From: Pseudomonadota bacterium
Lineage (GTDB): Bacteria; Pseudomonadota; Alphaproteobacteria; UBA828
Reading direction: 5' to 3'
NCBI GenBank assembly: GCA_027624955.1
Contig: JAQBTG010000014.1
Span: 1-64,000, forward strand
Length of the DNA: 64,000 nt
In this document: piece by piece, positions 52,437 through 62,891 of the stretch
Numbering within the stretch: the first letter of the stretch is position 1
Layout of the letters: each line of letters opens with the position of its first letter
Program-made: the position numbers and the translations under genes
Notes under the pieces: model-generated
Told to the model about the DNA's origin: nothing
The model's input: the letters and a program-made list of their open reading frames with translations, nothing else
Databases searched by the model: none

Positions 52437-55432
52437 GCGTATTGAATCCAGCGCCGCGCATTTACACCATCGCGCCTGAGTTGCCGTTCGCCGATGCGCT
52501 GGTCGATGGCTTGCTGCATGGCGGAATCATCGCGCGCAGCGACGCCGATCCGTTGGCGCTCAGCCGGGTCACGATTCTGCTGCCAACGCGGCGTGCCTGC
52601 CGTGCTCTGGCCGAGGCATTCCTGCGCCAATCGGAAAGCGGCGCGCTTCTCCTGCCGCGCATCCGCCCGCTCGGCGATCTTGACGAAGATGAATCCGGCG
52701 CTCAAGGGTTGGCCGAGGGCGGCGATTTTCCGCCGGCACTGGCGCCGCTCCGCCGCCAATTCGTGCTGGCGCAGCTTATTCTCGCGCGCGATTCCGATGG
52801 CCATATCGATCAGGCAGTTCGCTTGGCGCAGGAGTTGGGCGGTTTTCTCGATCAGGCGCAGAGCGAGCGCCTCGATCTTGCCGGTCTGAACGATCTGGCG
52901 CCCGAGCGCCACGCCGCCCATTGGCAGAAGGTGCTCGATTTTCTCAAACTTCTGGTCGTGCATTGGCCAAAGATTCTGGCCGAAAACGATGCCGTCGATA
53001 TCGCCGCCCGGCGCAACGCGGTACTCGACGGATTGGCCGCGGCATGGCGCGAGAAACCGCCGCTGGAGCCGGTGATCGCCGCCGGCTCGACCGGCAGCCT
53101 GCCGGCGACAGCAGATTTGATGGCGGTCGTCGCGCGCTTGCCGGCGGGCTGTCTCGTGCTGCCCGGGCTAGATCAACAATTGGATGAAGACAGTTGGCGC
53201 GCCCTGGGGCCGAGCCATCCGCAGTTCGGCTTGAAGCAGCTTCTCGCCCGCATCGGCGCTTCCCGTGACGATGCCCGGCCGTGGCCGGCGCCGTACACAT
53301 CTGCCGGCTCGACCTCGCGCGCGGCGTTGATTGCCCAAGCCCTGCACCCGGCTGAAACGGTGGGCGCGTGGCGCAGCATGCCGCTGGTCGATCCTGACGC
53401 GCTCGAAAATTTTACCCTGTGCGAATGCGCCACCGCGAGCGCCGAGGCCGGTGTGATCGCCCTGCGCTTGCGCGCCAGTTTGATGCGGAAGGACGCCACG
53501 GCGGCGCTGGTCACGGCTGATCGGGGACTGGCGCGCCGCGTCGCCACGGAATTGAAAAGATGGCGTATCGAAATCGACGATTCCGCTGGTGCACCGCTTG
53601 GCAAAAGCGCGCCGGGCGTGTTTCTCCGTCTCGCCGCAAGATTGATTGCCGAGCGCGCCGCGCCGGTCGCCTTTCTGGCAGCGCTCAAACATCCGCTGGC
53701 GGCAGGCGGCGAGGCGCCGGAAGATTTTCGCCGAATGTTGCGCGCCGTCGAGCGCGCGGTGCTGCGCGGTGCCCGTCCCGAGACCGGCCTCGACGGCTTG
53801 CGCCACGCTCTCCAGGCGGCGGGCGAGGAACAGGAACAGGCAGCCGATTGGCTCGGCGCCATCGCCGCCGCCGCCCTGCCGTTCACCCAATTGATGGCGG
53901 AACGGGTCGCGCTCAAGCAGATCGTGCAGGCGCATGTCGGCTTCGCCGAATGGCTGGCCGCGAGCGCTGCCGAAACGGCCGCCGAACGCCTGTGGTCCGG
54001 CGAGGCCGGCGAGGCGGCGGCAGCGTTCATGGCGGAACTGGCTGAAAGCGCCGATCATGCGCCGGCGTTGAACGGTTGGGAATATCCCGCCTTGTTCGAT
54101 GCCCTGTTGGAAGGCCGCGTCGTGCGACCACGCTATGGCGGCCATCCGAGGCTGTTTATTTGGGGCCCGCTCGAAGCCCGTCTGCAACGTGCCGATGTGA
54201 TGATTCTGGGCGGTCTCAATGAGGGCAGCTGGCCGCCCGCGCCCGACGCCGATCCGTGGATGAGCCAGGCGATGCGGGCCGAGTTCGGCCTGCCGTCGCA
54301 CGAACGGCGGATCGGCCTGTCGGCGCATGATTTCGCGCAATGCTGCGCCGCGCCAGAAGTCATGCTGACCCGCGCCCGGCGGGTGGAGGGGGAGCCGACG
54401 GTGCCATCGCGCTGGCTGTCGCGCCTGAAGGCCGTGCTCTCGCCGGGCCGCCTCGACACCTTTATCAAACAGGAATCGCGCATCGAACAGGAATCACATG
54501 TTTGGCTGCGCTGGCAGGAATTACTCGACGAGCCGGACTCGCCGGCCCAACCCGGCCTCCCGCCGGCGCCGCGCCCGCCGCTCGTCGCCCGCCCGCGCCG
54601 CCTTTCCGTGACCCAGATCGAAATCTGGCTGAGTGATCCCTACGCCATCTATGCCCGTCACATTCTCGCCCTGAGGGCACTCGACGAGATCGACGCCGAC
54701 CCGAGCGCCGCTGACAAAGGCACGATCATTCACGGCATCCTCGATCGCTTCATCGCTGAATTTCCCACAGGTCCCACTCCCGTCCCGTCCGAGGCGCTGC
54801 CCCGGCTGCTCGCGCTCGGCCGCGAAGAATTCGCGCGCTTTTCCTCCGTCCCAGGCGTGATGGCCTTTTGGTGGCCACGTTTCGAGCGCATCGCCGTGTG
54901 GTTCGTCGCAAACGAAGTTGCTCGACGCCACAGCGCCGCGCCGCTGGCCTCCGAAGTGAGCGGAAAATTGGTTCTCACCGGACCCGAAGGCGATTTTACG
55001 TTAACCGCCAAAGCCGACCGCATTGATCGTCTCGCGGCTGGCGGGCTCACTATCATCGACTACAAGACCGGCAACATCCCGAGCGAGAAGCAAGTTGCCG
55101 CCGGGCGCCGCCCGCAGCTGTCCCTCGAAGCGCTGATCGCTGAGGCCGGTGGTTTCGAAGGCGTTGCGCGCGACGCCGTCGCCGAGCTCGCCTATTGGAA
55201 ACTCAATGGCGCCGAGCCGGCGGGCGAGATGCTGCCGCTCAAGAAAAATGATCCGGCGGTGTTGGCGGCGGCGGCCAAGGCCGGCCTGTTGGCATTGATC
55301 GCCGAATTCGACAATCCGAATACCCCCTACCATGCCTTGCCGCGCCCTGACGCAAAGCCGAGCTGGAACGATTATGCCCATCTCGAGCGCGTCCAGGAAT
55401 GGTCGAGCGGCGAGACCGAGGATGAGGCATGA
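52433..55432 (+). CDS. addB: Double-strand break repair protein AddB
   Basis: A 999-residue partner of AddA in end resection and Chi recognition. The N-terminal inactive-helicase part includes ILLPTRRACRALAEAFLR. The middle has FIWGPLEARLQRADVMILGGLNEGSWPP. The C-terminal PD-(D/E)XK nuclease shows KADRIDRL and LTIIDYKTGNIPSEKQ. The cysteines that hold a 4Fe-4S cluster in Firmicute AddB are not seen around the nuclease, as in the alphaproteobacterial subfamily. ATGA overlaps tie it to murU and addA. Confidence 0.94.
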   Translation: MSVLNPAPRIYTIAPELPFADALVDGLLHGGIIARSDADPLALSRVTILLPTRRACRALAEAFLRQSESGALLLPRIRPLGDLDEDESGAQGLAEGGDFPPALAPLRRQFVLAQLILARDSDGHIDQAVRLAQELGGFLDQAQSERLDLAGLNDLAPERHAAHWQKVLDFLKLLVVHWPKILAENDAVDIAARRNAVLDGLAAAWREKPPLEPVIAAGSTGSLPATADLMAVVARLPAGCLVLPGLDQQLDEDSWRALGPSHPQFGLKQLLARIGASRDDARPWPAPYTSAGSTSRAALIAQALHPAETVGAWRSMPLVDPDALENFTLCECATASAEAGVIALRLRASLMRKDATAALVTADRGLARRVATELKRWRIEIDDSAGAPLGKSAPGVFLRLAARLIAERAAPVAFLAALKHPLAAGGEAPEDFRRMLRAVERAVLRGARPETGLDGLRHALQAAGEEQEQAADWLGAIAAAALPFTQLMAERVALKQIVQAHVGFAEWLAASAAETAAERLWSGEAGEAAAAFMAELAESADHAPALNGWEYPALFDALLEGRVVRPRYGGHPRLFIWGPLEARLQRADVMILGGLNEGSWPPAPDADPWMSQAMRAEFGLPSHERRIGLSAHDFAQCCAAPEVMLTRARRVEGEPTVPSRWLSRLKAVLSPGRLDTFIKQESRIEQESHVWLRWQELLDEPDSPAQPGLPPAPRPPLVARPRRLSVTQIEIWLSDPYAIYARHILALRALDEIDADPSAADKGTIIHGILDRFIAEFPTGPTPVPSEALPRLLALGREEFARFSSVPGVMAFWWPRFERIAVWFVANEVARRHSAAPLASEVSGKLVLTGPEGDFTLTAKADRIDRLAAGGLTIIDYKTGNIPSEKQVAAGRRPQLSLEALIAEAGGFEGVARDAVAELAYWKLNGAEPAGEMLPLKKNDPAVLAAAAKAGLLALIAEFDNPNTPYHALPRPDAKPSWNDYAHLERVQEWSSGETEDEA

Positions 55433-58400
55433 CCGAGGCGCAACAAAGCGCCGCCGATCCCGCTGCTTCGGTCTGGGTATCGGCCTCGGCCGGCACCGGC
55501 AAGACGAAAGTGCTGACCGACCGGGTGTTGCGCTTGCTGCTGGGCGGCACCGAGCCGGGGCGTATTCTGTGCCTCACCTTTACCCGCGCGGCGGCGGCGG
55601 AGATGGCCATCCGCATCACCGGCACGCTCGGCGAATGGACCGCCGCGGGCGACGAAATATTGGATATGGCGCTCCGCGAAATGCTCGACCGCGCGCCCAA
55701 GGATTTGGAGTTCCGCCGCGCCCGTATGCTGTTCGCCCATGTGTTGGACACGCCGGGCGGCATGAAGATCCTCACCATTCACGCTTTTTGCCAATCTCTG
55801 CTGCGCCGTTTTCCGCTTGAAGCCGGCATCGCGCCGCATTTTGCCGTGGCCGATGACCGCACCGCGCGCGAATTGCTGAACGAAGCGCAGAACCGCCTGT
55901 TGCGCCATGCCCGCCAGGGTGAAGACGAAGAGCTCGCCGCCGCGCTCGCCGCTATCACAACGCAAATCGGCGAGGACAGCTTCGCCAGTTTGATGGGCGA
56001 ATTGACCTCGGCGCGCGACAGGTTGGAGCGTGGCCCCGGCGGCGCCGCGGATAGCGACAAGATGGTGACGGCGATTGCCCGCATGTTGGGCGCCAAGCAA
56101 GATGAAAACGAAACGGATCTTGTTCGCTCGGCCTGCGTCGAGAGCGAATTCGAGCGCACGGCGCTGGTCGAGGCCGCCGCGGCGCTGGCGAAGGGCTCCG
56201 ACGCCGATGCGGTGCGCGGCGGCTTGATCGCCGCGTGGCTGGCCGGTGACGAAACCGCCCGTCGGAACGGGTTTGAAAGCTATTGCCAAATTTTCATCAC
56301 CCGCGAAGGCAACCCGCGTAAATCTCTGGCGACAAAGCCGGTTCGCGAAGCCGCGCCCGAGGCCGCGGAGGCGCTGGCCAACGAACAGGCGCGCCTGTTG
56401 GCATTAGAGGAGCATCGCAAGGCCGTTGCGGTGCTGCACAGTAGCGCTGCACTGATCCGCTTCGGCGCCCGCATGCTGCATTATTACCGCCAGGAAAAGA
56501 GCGCCCGCGCGGTTCTCGACTATGGCGATCAAATCATGGAAACGCGCAAACTCCTCGCCGCCGAGGACATCGCGCCCTGGGTGCTCTACAAGCTCGATGG
56601 CGGCCTCGACCATATCCTGGTCGATGAATCGCAGGACACCAGCCCGGCGCAATGGTCGGTCATCGCCGCCCTGGCAGAAGAATTTTTCGCCGGCGACAGC
56701 GCGCATGAGGATGCCTACGGAGACAGCCAACAGGGCGCCCGCACGATTTTTGCCGTCGGCGATGAAAAGCAATCGATCTTTAGTTTTCAAGGCGCTGACC
56801 CGGAAGCTCTGGCCGACATGCGGGCGGAATTCCGCCGCCGGGTGGAAGATGCACGGCGTGAATGGCGCGAAGTGCCGCTTGAGCGTTCGTTCCGCTCGAC
56901 CGTCGCCGTGCTGGGGGCGGTGGACGCCGTGTTTGCGGGCGCGGACGCCGCAGCCGGCGTGGTGCCGTCGGGCGAGCGCCTGCATCATGACGCCGAACGT
57001 ATCGGCCAGGCAGGATTGGTCGAAATATGGCCGGTGGCGGTGCCGCTGGCCGGGCCCGAAGAGGCGCCTTGGGCGCCGCCGGTCACACGCCGCGCCGGCG
57101 ACGATCCGGCTGGGCGGCTGGCGGCGGTGATTGCCGATAAGATTTCCGGCTGGCTGCAAGCCGGGCAAGTCCCGGGCGGCGACGGCTGGTTGGAATCGAA
57201 AAACCGCCCCATCCGGGCCGGTGATATCATGGTGCTGGTGCGCCAGCGCGGCAGTTTCGTTGCTGCCCTGGTACGCGCCCTGAAGGCGCGCAATGTCGAT
57301 GTCGCCGGTGTGGACCGCATGAAATTGACCGAGCAATTGGCGGTGATGGATCTGATGGCGCTCGGCGATTTCCTGCTTCTGCCGTCCGATGACCTCACCC
57401 TTGCAGCGCTGTTGAAGGGGCCGTTTATCGGCTTCGACGAGGAACAATTGTTTGATCTTGCCTGGCAGCGCGGCGTGGACAGCCTGTGGCGCCGGTTGAC
57501 CGCCCGGCGCGCCGAGAATCCGCAATTCACCCGCGCCCATGGCATCTTGAGCGGGCTCCTGGCGACCGCCGATTTTCGCCCGCCGTTTGAATTCTACGCT
57601 GAGTTTCTTGGCGCGGGCGGCGGGCGCACCCAGCTTCTTAGCCGCCTCGGCATCGAAGCCGCAGACCCGATAGATGAGTTTCTCTCCGCCGCCTTGGCCT
57701 ATGAGCGCGCCCACCCGCCGTCTTTGCAAGGATTTCTACACTGGTTGCGCGCGGCGCCAACCGATTTGAAGCGCGATCCCGAGCAGGCCCGCAACGAAGT
57801 GCGCGTGATGACCGTGCATGGCGCCAAGGGCCTGCAGTCGCCGATCGTATTTTTGCCCGATACCTTGTCGCTGCCGCATGATCGGCGCTCCATTTTATGG
57901 GCAGAAGACAATGCTGTCGGCAGTTCGGGCGCCCTGCCGCTCTGGCCCGGGCGCCGCGCCCGCGAAGAGAGCCTCAGCACCACGCTTCGCGAGCGCGCCC
58001 GCAAACGCGATTTGGAGGAATACCGCCGCCTGCTCTATGTCGCCATGACCCGCGCCGAAGACAGGCTCTATGTGTGCGGCTGGCAGGGCACGAGGAGCCC
58101 GCCCGACGGTTGCTGGAACCATATGGTGCGCGACGGATTGGCCGCACTGGAAGGGACCGAAGAAATAAATCTTGAATTCGCCAAGGGCGACGGCTGGTCA
58201 GGCGACGGTTTGCGTTTCTCCTGCGCGCAGACGGCGGCGGTCGAGCCGGCGACTGAGATGGCGCCGGAAAGCCACGAAATCGACGCATTAAAATCCTATT
58301 TTCGCGAGCCCGCGCCGCCCGAACCGAGCCCGCCGCGCCCGCTTGCCCCGTCGCGCCCGATCGACGCACCGCCGCCTGCCCGCGGGCCGCTGGAAGAAGA

Positions 58401-58902
58401 TGGCGCCAGCAGTTTCTTGCGCGGGCGCTTGATTCACCGCCTGCTGGAATTGCTGCCGGAGTTGGAGCCCGAGGCGCGGACCGATTCGGCGCTGCGCTTT
58501 CTCGCTCGCCCGTCGCATGGGCTGACAGACCAGGCGCAGGCGGATATTGCAGCGGAAGTCCTTAGTGTTTTGAGCGATGCCCGCGCCCAGGCGCTGTTTG
58601 GACCGGACAGCCAGGCGGAAGTGCCGCTCGTGGCAGTGTTGGGAAAGCACGTGATTTCCGGGCAAGTAGACCGGCTGGTCGTTGACGGTGATCGTGTGTT
58701 GGTTGTCGATTACAAATCGGGCCGCGCCGCGCCGCCGGATGAATCGGCCATTGCAACAGCCTATTTGGTGCAAATGGCCAATTACCGCGCCGTTCTCCGG
58801 GCCATCTTTGTCGGCCGTGAAATTCGCTGCGCGCTTCTGTTTACCGATGGTCCGGCGCTTGTCTGGCTGCCCGATGCTGTGCTCGACACGCACGCACCTT
58901 GA
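55429..58902 (+). CDS. addA: Double-strand break repair helicase AddA
   Basis: A 1157-residue UvrD/Rep-type helicase-nuclease. Helicase motif I is [21 protein letters not shown] (about 17-36), motif Ia [11 protein letters not shown], motif [17 protein letters not shown], and motif [18 protein letters not shown]. The C-terminal RecB-like nuclease has [20 protein letters not shown]. The product works as a heterodimer with AddB. Its stop lies 53 bases before trxA. Confidence 0.96.
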   Translation: MTEAQQSAADPAASVWVSASAGTGKTKVLTDRVLRLLLGGTEPGRILCLTFTRAAAAEMAIRITGTLGEWTAAGDEILDMALREMLDRAPKDLEFRRARMLFAHVLDTPGGMKILTIHAFCQSLLRRFPLEAGIAPHFAVADDRTARELLNEAQNRLLRHARQGEDEELAAALAAITTQIGEDSFASLMGELTSARDRLERGPGGAADSDKMVTAIARMLGAKQDENETDLVRSACVESEFERTALVEAAAALAKGSDADAVRGGLIAAWLAGDETARRNGFESYCQIFITREGNPRKSLATKPVREAAPEAAEALANEQARLLALEEHRKAVAVLHSSAALIRFGARMLHYYRQEKSARAVLDYGDQIMETRKLLAAEDIAPWVLYKLDGGLDHILVDESQDTSPAQWSVIAALAEEFFAGDSAHEDAYGDSQQGARTIFAVGDEKQSIFSFQGADPEALADMRAEFRRRVEDARREWREVPLERSFRSTVAVLGAVDAVFAGADAAAGVVPSGERLHHDAERIGQAGLVEIWPVAVPLAGPEEAPWAPPVTRRAGDDPAGRLAAVIADKISGWLQAGQVPGGDGWLESKNRPIRAGDIMVLVRQRGSFVAALVRALKARNVDVAGVDRMKLTEQLAVMDLMALGDFLLLPSDDLTLAALLKGPFIGFDEEQLFDLAWQRGVDSLWRRLTARRAENPQFTRAHGILSGLLATADFRPPFEFYAEFLGAGGGRTQLLSRLGIEAADPIDEFLSAALAYERAHPPSLQGFLHWLRAAPTDLKRDPEQARNEVRVMTVHGAKGLQSPIVFLPDTLSLPHDRRSILWAEDNAVGSSGALPLWPGRRAREESLSTTLRERARKRDLEEYRRLLYVAMTRAEDRLYVCGWQGTRSPPDGCWNHMVRDGLAALEGTEEINLEFAKGDGWSGDGLRFSCAQTAAVEPATEMAPESHEIDALKSYFREPAPPEPSPPRPLAPSRPIDAPPPARGPLEEDGASSFLRGRLIHRLLELLPELEPEARTDSALRFLARPSHGLTDQAQADIAAEVLSVLSDARAQALFGPDSQAEVPLVAVLGKHVISGQVDRLVVDGDRVLVVDYKSGRAAPPDESAIATAYLVQMANYRAVLRAIFVGREIRCALLFTDGPALVWLPDAVLDTHAP

Positions 58903-58955
58903 CGCTCAGCCACACCGCACCTAAATTGAATTTAACCCATTGGCAGGAGAAAATC

Positions 58956-59276
58956 ATGACCGTTACCCATGTTACCGACGCCGAATTCGACGAAAAAGTA
59001 CTGAAGGCGCCGGGGCTGGTATTGGTAGATTTTTGGGCCGAATGGTGCGGCCCGTGCAAGGCCATTGCGCCGGCCCTGGAAGAAATTTCCGAAGAGATGA
59101 GCGGCTCCGTCACCATCGCCAAAGTGGATGTTGACAGCAATCCTTCGACACCCGCCAAATACGGCGTGCGCGGCATTCCGACTCTGATCCTGTTCAAGGA
59201 CGGTGAGGTTTCTTCGATGAAGGTCGGCGCCTTGCCAAAAGCCAAATTGGCCGAATGGGTGCGCGACGCGGTCTAA
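58956..59276 (+). CDS. trxA: Thioredoxin
   Basis: A 106-residue classical thioredoxin with active site [14 protein letters not shown] (Cys near 32 and 35), the cis-proline [14 protein letters not shown], and conserved Asp before the site (LVDFWAE). ATG 58956 has a strong ribosome-binding site (AGGAG). A frame beginning at 58899 inside the addA end would add 19 residues and is rejected. The addA-trxA order is common in alphaproteobacteria. Confidence 0.97.
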   Translation: MTVTHVTDAEFDEKVLKAPGLVLVDFWAEWCGPCKAIAPALEEISEEMSGSVTIAKVDVDSNPSTPAKYGVRGIPTLILFKDGEVSSMKVGALPKAKLAEWVRDAV

Positions 59277-59399
59277 TCGCCGGACCCTATTCTTTTAATT
59301 TAACGAGATTTTGCCCTAGATTTTTGGGGAGTGTGGTCGCTTGCGCGATTCTGGCGGTACCGTGAACCAGTATCGCTGCAGAGGGAGTAACAATTTGTG

Positions 59400-60167
59400 A
59401 TGGCAGAGGAATTTTCCGGCCAGACCGTCATAGTTACCGGTGCGACAAAGGGCATTGGCCGCGCTATCGCTGCCGCTTTCGGCAAGGCTGGGGCCAATGT
59501 GCTGGCCACCGGGCGCAACAAGCAGGAACTCGATAGCGTTTGCCTAGAAATAGAACAGGCCGGGTCCCAGGCGGTTGCGCTGGTTGCCGATTTAGCGCTT
59601 GAAGAGAGCCCCCACATCATTGCCGCGCAGGCTCTAGAAGCCTTTGGCCGCATAGATGTGCTGATCAACAACGCCGCCATCATTCATGATTCTGCGACCT
59701 TGGTCGAATTCGACCCCGATCTCTGGAAGCTGGTTCTGCAGGTAAACCTTGTGGCGCCGGTATTCCTCACCCAAGCGGTGCTGCCGGATATGATCCAACG
59801 CGGCTCCGGAAAAGTCATCAATATCGCGAGCATTGGCGGGACAAGAGGCGGCGCCGGCCGCTCTGCCTACCGCGCCACCAAGGCAGGGCTGATCAACCTG
59901 ACCGAAAGCGTTGCTGCCGAGGTCAAGGAGTTTGGTATCGACGTGACCTGCATTTGCCCGGGCGCGACAGACACCGAGGGCTTCAGGAGCGCCTTCGATC
60001 ACCAGGGAAGGCAGCAGGACGCCAACCTGATGGTGCCCCATGAAATCGCTGAATTAGCGCTCTTCCTGGCGTCGGGGAAATCCTCTGCGATCACCGGAAC
60101 CGCAATTCATGCGTTCGGCGCTACCAACCCTATTTTTCAATCGGGTGCGCAAAAAGGCAAAATTTAA
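59400..60167 (+). CDS. Short-chain dehydrogenase/reductase
   Basis: A 255-residue classical SDR. Cofactor motif VTGATKGIGRAIAAAFG (near 11-27), NNAAI at about 89, and catalytic Ser-Tyr-Lys in NIASIGG...SAYRATKAGL are visible. The basic residue after the first strand (ATGRNKQE) favours NADPH. The substrate cannot be told. The start is ATG 59400 with GTG 59397 directly before it; AGGGAG lies upstream. Monocistronic, converging on the next gene. Confidence 0.87.
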   Translation: MAEEFSGQTVIVTGATKGIGRAIAAAFGKAGANVLATGRNKQELDSVCLEIEQAGSQAVALVADLALEESPHIIAAQALEAFGRIDVLINNAAIIHDSATLVEFDPDLWKLVLQVNLVAPVFLTQAVLPDMIQRGSGKVINIASIGGTRGGAGRSAYRATKAGLINLTESVAAEVKEFGIDVTCICPGATDTEGFRSAFDHQGRQQDANLMVPHEIAELALFLASGKSSAITGTAIHAFGATNPIFQSGAQKGKI

Positions 60168-60195
60168 GCACGCTACAGAAGTGCCGTTCGGCCAG

Positions 60196-60245
60196 CCGTG
60201 GCGCTACTGAGCGCCCATTACCGTGGCGTTACTGCACGCCCATGA
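60196..60245. repeat. Two tandem 25-bp repeats at a convergent gene end
   Basis: CCGTGGCGCTACTGAGCGCC with its tail (60196-60220) and its near copy CCGTGGCGTTACTGCACGCC with its tail (60221-60245) are adjacent. The second copy includes the last codons and TAA stop of the leftward gene at 60229, so the end of that gene appears to have been duplicated downstream. Confidence 0.75.
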
Positions 60246-61353
60246 CGCTAATCTCACGCACCGCGAATTCTCCGCCGTTATTGATCAACGCAACGCCATT
60301 GAACGGGTCGCGGAAACTTTTGTCGCTGGCTTGCACCAGAGTTTTGCCATCCATCGAAACGCTCATTCCACCGGACTCGTCGCGGCTAAATAGGATGAGG
60401 TGGCGATATCCGTCTTCGAGCTTGATCGCTTGGTTGTGGCTGGCGAGGCGGCGCGAGCCACTGCTGCCAAAACGCAGCAATTCGAAGGACGGTGAAGCGC
60501 CCGCGTTATAAGCCAGACGATAGCCGGCGGTGCGCCCGAAGCCTTGGAAGACATCCATTTCGAAGCGGCCGTCGGCCTTGCTCGACAGCAAATCCAATTG
60601 AATGGAGAAGCTGTTGGAAATGTCCAGCCGGGTGTAGAGCTCGGCGCGGCCACTCTGCTGTGCGGCGGCTTTGGCGGCCTGCTCCTTGGCAATGACTTCC
60701 TGGGTGCGCTCAATCTCTTCGCCTACCGGAATGTTCGGCTTGCCGGAAAGAATCATCGATTGTACTAGCGTAAAACGGCCGGAATCGTCGCGAATTTCCT
60801 CTAATGCTGCAAGCCGGCCCTGCATCGGGCTTGGCCCATCCGCAGCTTTGATCGCGGCTTGCACACGCTCGATCTCTTCGCCAACCGGCACATAGGGTTT
60901 ATTGGCGAGGGTTGCAGATTGCACTAGCGTGTAACGCCCCTTGTCGGCCTTTTTGGCTTCCAATTCCTTCAAGATTTTTGACAACATGTCAGCTTGCGAG
61001 GGCGGCGGCTTGTTCGCCAGACTTTTGAGACCACGTTTGCCGTCAATGGTGAACTTACCTTCGGCTTCCTGCCATAGCGGGTTGCGCGAAAAATTTCCAT
61101 CGCCGAAATCATCATGCATCAAGGAGACAAGTTTTGGCCCCTGATAGTCCTCCAGGGCCTGGCGCAAATCGTCGAGGAATTTCGGGTCGGCAGCGCGGGC
61201 GCTATCCGCTTCGTCAATCAATCCGCTGATTTCCTTGACCAGCGCGTCGCCTTGGCCGGATGCGGCTTGCGCCTGATCCTTCCAGATCACCTGGCCGCCG
61301 GCGGCAAAACAGAAGGCCACCAACATGATGCCGAAAGTTTTTGCGCGTCTCAT
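60229..61353 (-). CDS. Secreted protein of unknown function with internal repeat and LamG-like C-terminus
   Basis: A 374-residue protein with a signal peptide (MRRAKTFGIMLVAFCFAAGG, likely cleaved near AQA-ASG at 30). The mature part starts with a helical acidic stretch. Two related units follow: GRYTLVQSATLANKPYVPVG (139-165) and GRFTLVQSMILSGKPNIPVG (192-217), each ending GEEIER. A charged Ala/Gln linker leads to a C-terminal region (about 235-374) rich in beta strands that resembles concanavalin/LamG folds in pattern. I do not recognise the family. ATG 61353; divergent from the aminotransferase pair. Confidence 0.75.
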   Translation of the reverse strand: MRRAKTFGIMLVAFCFAAGGQVIWKDQAQAASGQGDALVKEISGLIDEADSARAADPKFLDDLRQALEDYQGPKLVSLMHDDFGDGNFSRNPLWQEAEGKFTIDGKRGLKSLANKPPPSQADMLSKILKELEAKKADKGRYTLVQSATLANKPYVPVGEEIERVQAAIKAADGPSPMQGRLAALEEIRDDSGRFTLVQSMILSGKPNIPVGEEIERTQEVIAKEQAAKAAAQQSGRAELYTRLDISNSFSIQLDLLSSKADGRFEMDVFQGFGRTAGYRLAYNAGASPSFELLRFGSSGSRRLASHNQAIKLEDGYRHLILFSRDESGGMSVSMDGKTLVQASDKSFRDPFNGVALINNGGEFAVREISVMGVQ

Positions 61354-61541
61354 TTTTATGCTCCCTGTATGCTGCCGTTACGATAAGCCATTCGCTCTTG
61401 ATGGCAACAGTGAGTTAACTTTTCCCGCTCTGCCCAGCTTACTCGCTTCGCCCGCTTTGCCATGGACGCCGGGTGATAGGTTATGGTGTGATCACAACTC
61501 TGCCAGGACGGCAGCTGGAAGCGAGCGACAAAGAGGCCTAA

Positions 61542-62891
61542 ATGACTATGTTCTATCCCGATCTCACCTCGCGTTCCGCCGAGCTGAGCCGGCGCGCGAC
61601 GAATGTTTATCCGGGCGGCACGACGCGTGGGCAAACCTATTACGCGCCCTATCCGATCTATGCGGCGCATGCCGAAGGTTGCCGCGTGACCGATGTCGAT
61701 GGTGTCACGCGCATCGATTTTCTCAATAATTATACGGTCCAACTGTTTGGCCATTCGCACCCGGATATCGTTGCCGCGGTGCAGGCCCAGGCGGCGCGCG
61801 GCATGTGTTTCACCATGCCGTCCGAGCTTGATATTGAGCTTGCCGAGATGGTTCTCGCGCGCGCCGCCTCGTTCGATCATTTGCGCTTTACCAATACCGG
61901 CACCGAAGCCGTCATGCATGCTATCAAGGGCGCGCGCGCCTATACCGGCAAGCCAAAGATCGCGAAATGCGAAGGCGTCTACCACGGCGCCTATGATTAC
62001 GCCGAAGTTAGCCTCGATTCCGACCCGCAAGTGTGGGGCCAGCAGCGGCCGCAATCCATCGGTCATACGCATGGCGTGCCAGAGGGTGTGACGCGCGATG
62101 TCGTTGTGTTGCCATTTAACGATGTGGCGGCGTCGAAGCGCATTCTTGAAGACAATGCCGATGCCCTCGCCGGAATCTTGCTCGATGCGGTACCGTCGCG
62201 CTGCGGCGGCATTCCGGTCAGCGCCGACTATATCAAGATGTTGAAATCCTTCACCCGCGCCCATGACGCGCTGTTGATCCTCGACGAAGTGGTAACGTGG
62301 CGCCTCGATTATGGCGGCGCCCAGACGCGCTATGGCATCGAGCCCGATATGACGACGATGGGCAAGGTGATCGGCGGTGGCATGCCGATCGGCATCGTGG
62401 CTGGGCGCGAGGATGTCATGCGGGTGTTCGATTCGAGCGCCGGTAAGGCACTATCTTCGCATTCGGGCACATTCGCCGGCAATCCGATTTCGATGGCGGC
62501 TGGGATCGCGGCGATGAAATTGCTGACGGTGGAAGCCACCGATCGTCTCAACCAGCTCGGCGAAAATGCCCGTGAAAGCCTACGCGAAGCGTTCCGCCTG
62601 GCTGATATGGACGGGCAAGTGACCGGCGAGGGGTCATTGATCCTGCTGCATTTCTCGACCGAGCCGCTCGGCGATTACCGCGCCACCTGGCGCGCCCATA
62701 CCGAGCGCCGCGCCGAGATGATGGTAGATTTGTTTCGCCGCCTGTTAAATCGCGGCATTCTGTTCAGCACCTGGGGGTTGGGCTGTCTCTCCACCCCCAT
62801 GGAGCAGGCCGAAATCGATCATCTGGCCGATGCGGTATTGGCCAGCCTGAGAGAGATGAAAGAAGAAAATAGAAAGGCTTTGATATCATGA
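61542..62891 (+). CDS. Class III aminotransferase, glutamate-1-semialdehyde-aminomutase-like
   Basis: A 449-residue PLP enzyme. The N-terminal NVYPGGTTRGQTYYAPYP, FTNTGTEAVMHAIKGARAYTG and DMTTMGKVIGGGMPIG (PLP lysine) segments place it near the HemL-like aminotransferase/aminomutase branch. DEVVTWRLDYGG holds the cofactor-nitrogen aspartate. It differs from true HemL in many signature positions, so a catabolic or biosynthetic transaminase is more likely than haem synthesis. It overlaps the next aminotransferase by ATGA. Confidence 0.85.
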   Translation: MTMFYPDLTSRSAELSRRATNVYPGGTTRGQTYYAPYPIYAAHAEGCRVTDVDGVTRIDFLNNYTVQLFGHSHPDIVAAVQAQAARGMCFTMPSELDIELAEMVLARAASFDHLRFTNTGTEAVMHAIKGARAYTGKPKIAKCEGVYHGAYDYAEVSLDSDPQVWGQQRPQSIGHTHGVPEGVTRDVVVLPFNDVAASKRILEDNADALAGILLDAVPSRCGGIPVSADYIKMLKSFTRAHDALLILDEVVTWRLDYGGAQTRYGIEPDMTTMGKVIGGGMPIGIVAGREDVMRVFDSSAGKALSSHSGTFAGNPISMAAGIAAMKLLTVEATDRLNQLGENARESLREAFRLADMDGQVTGEGSLILLHFSTEPLGDYRATWRAHTERRAEMMVDLFRRLLNRGILFSTWGLGCLSTPMEQAEIDHLADAVLASLREMKEENRKALIS

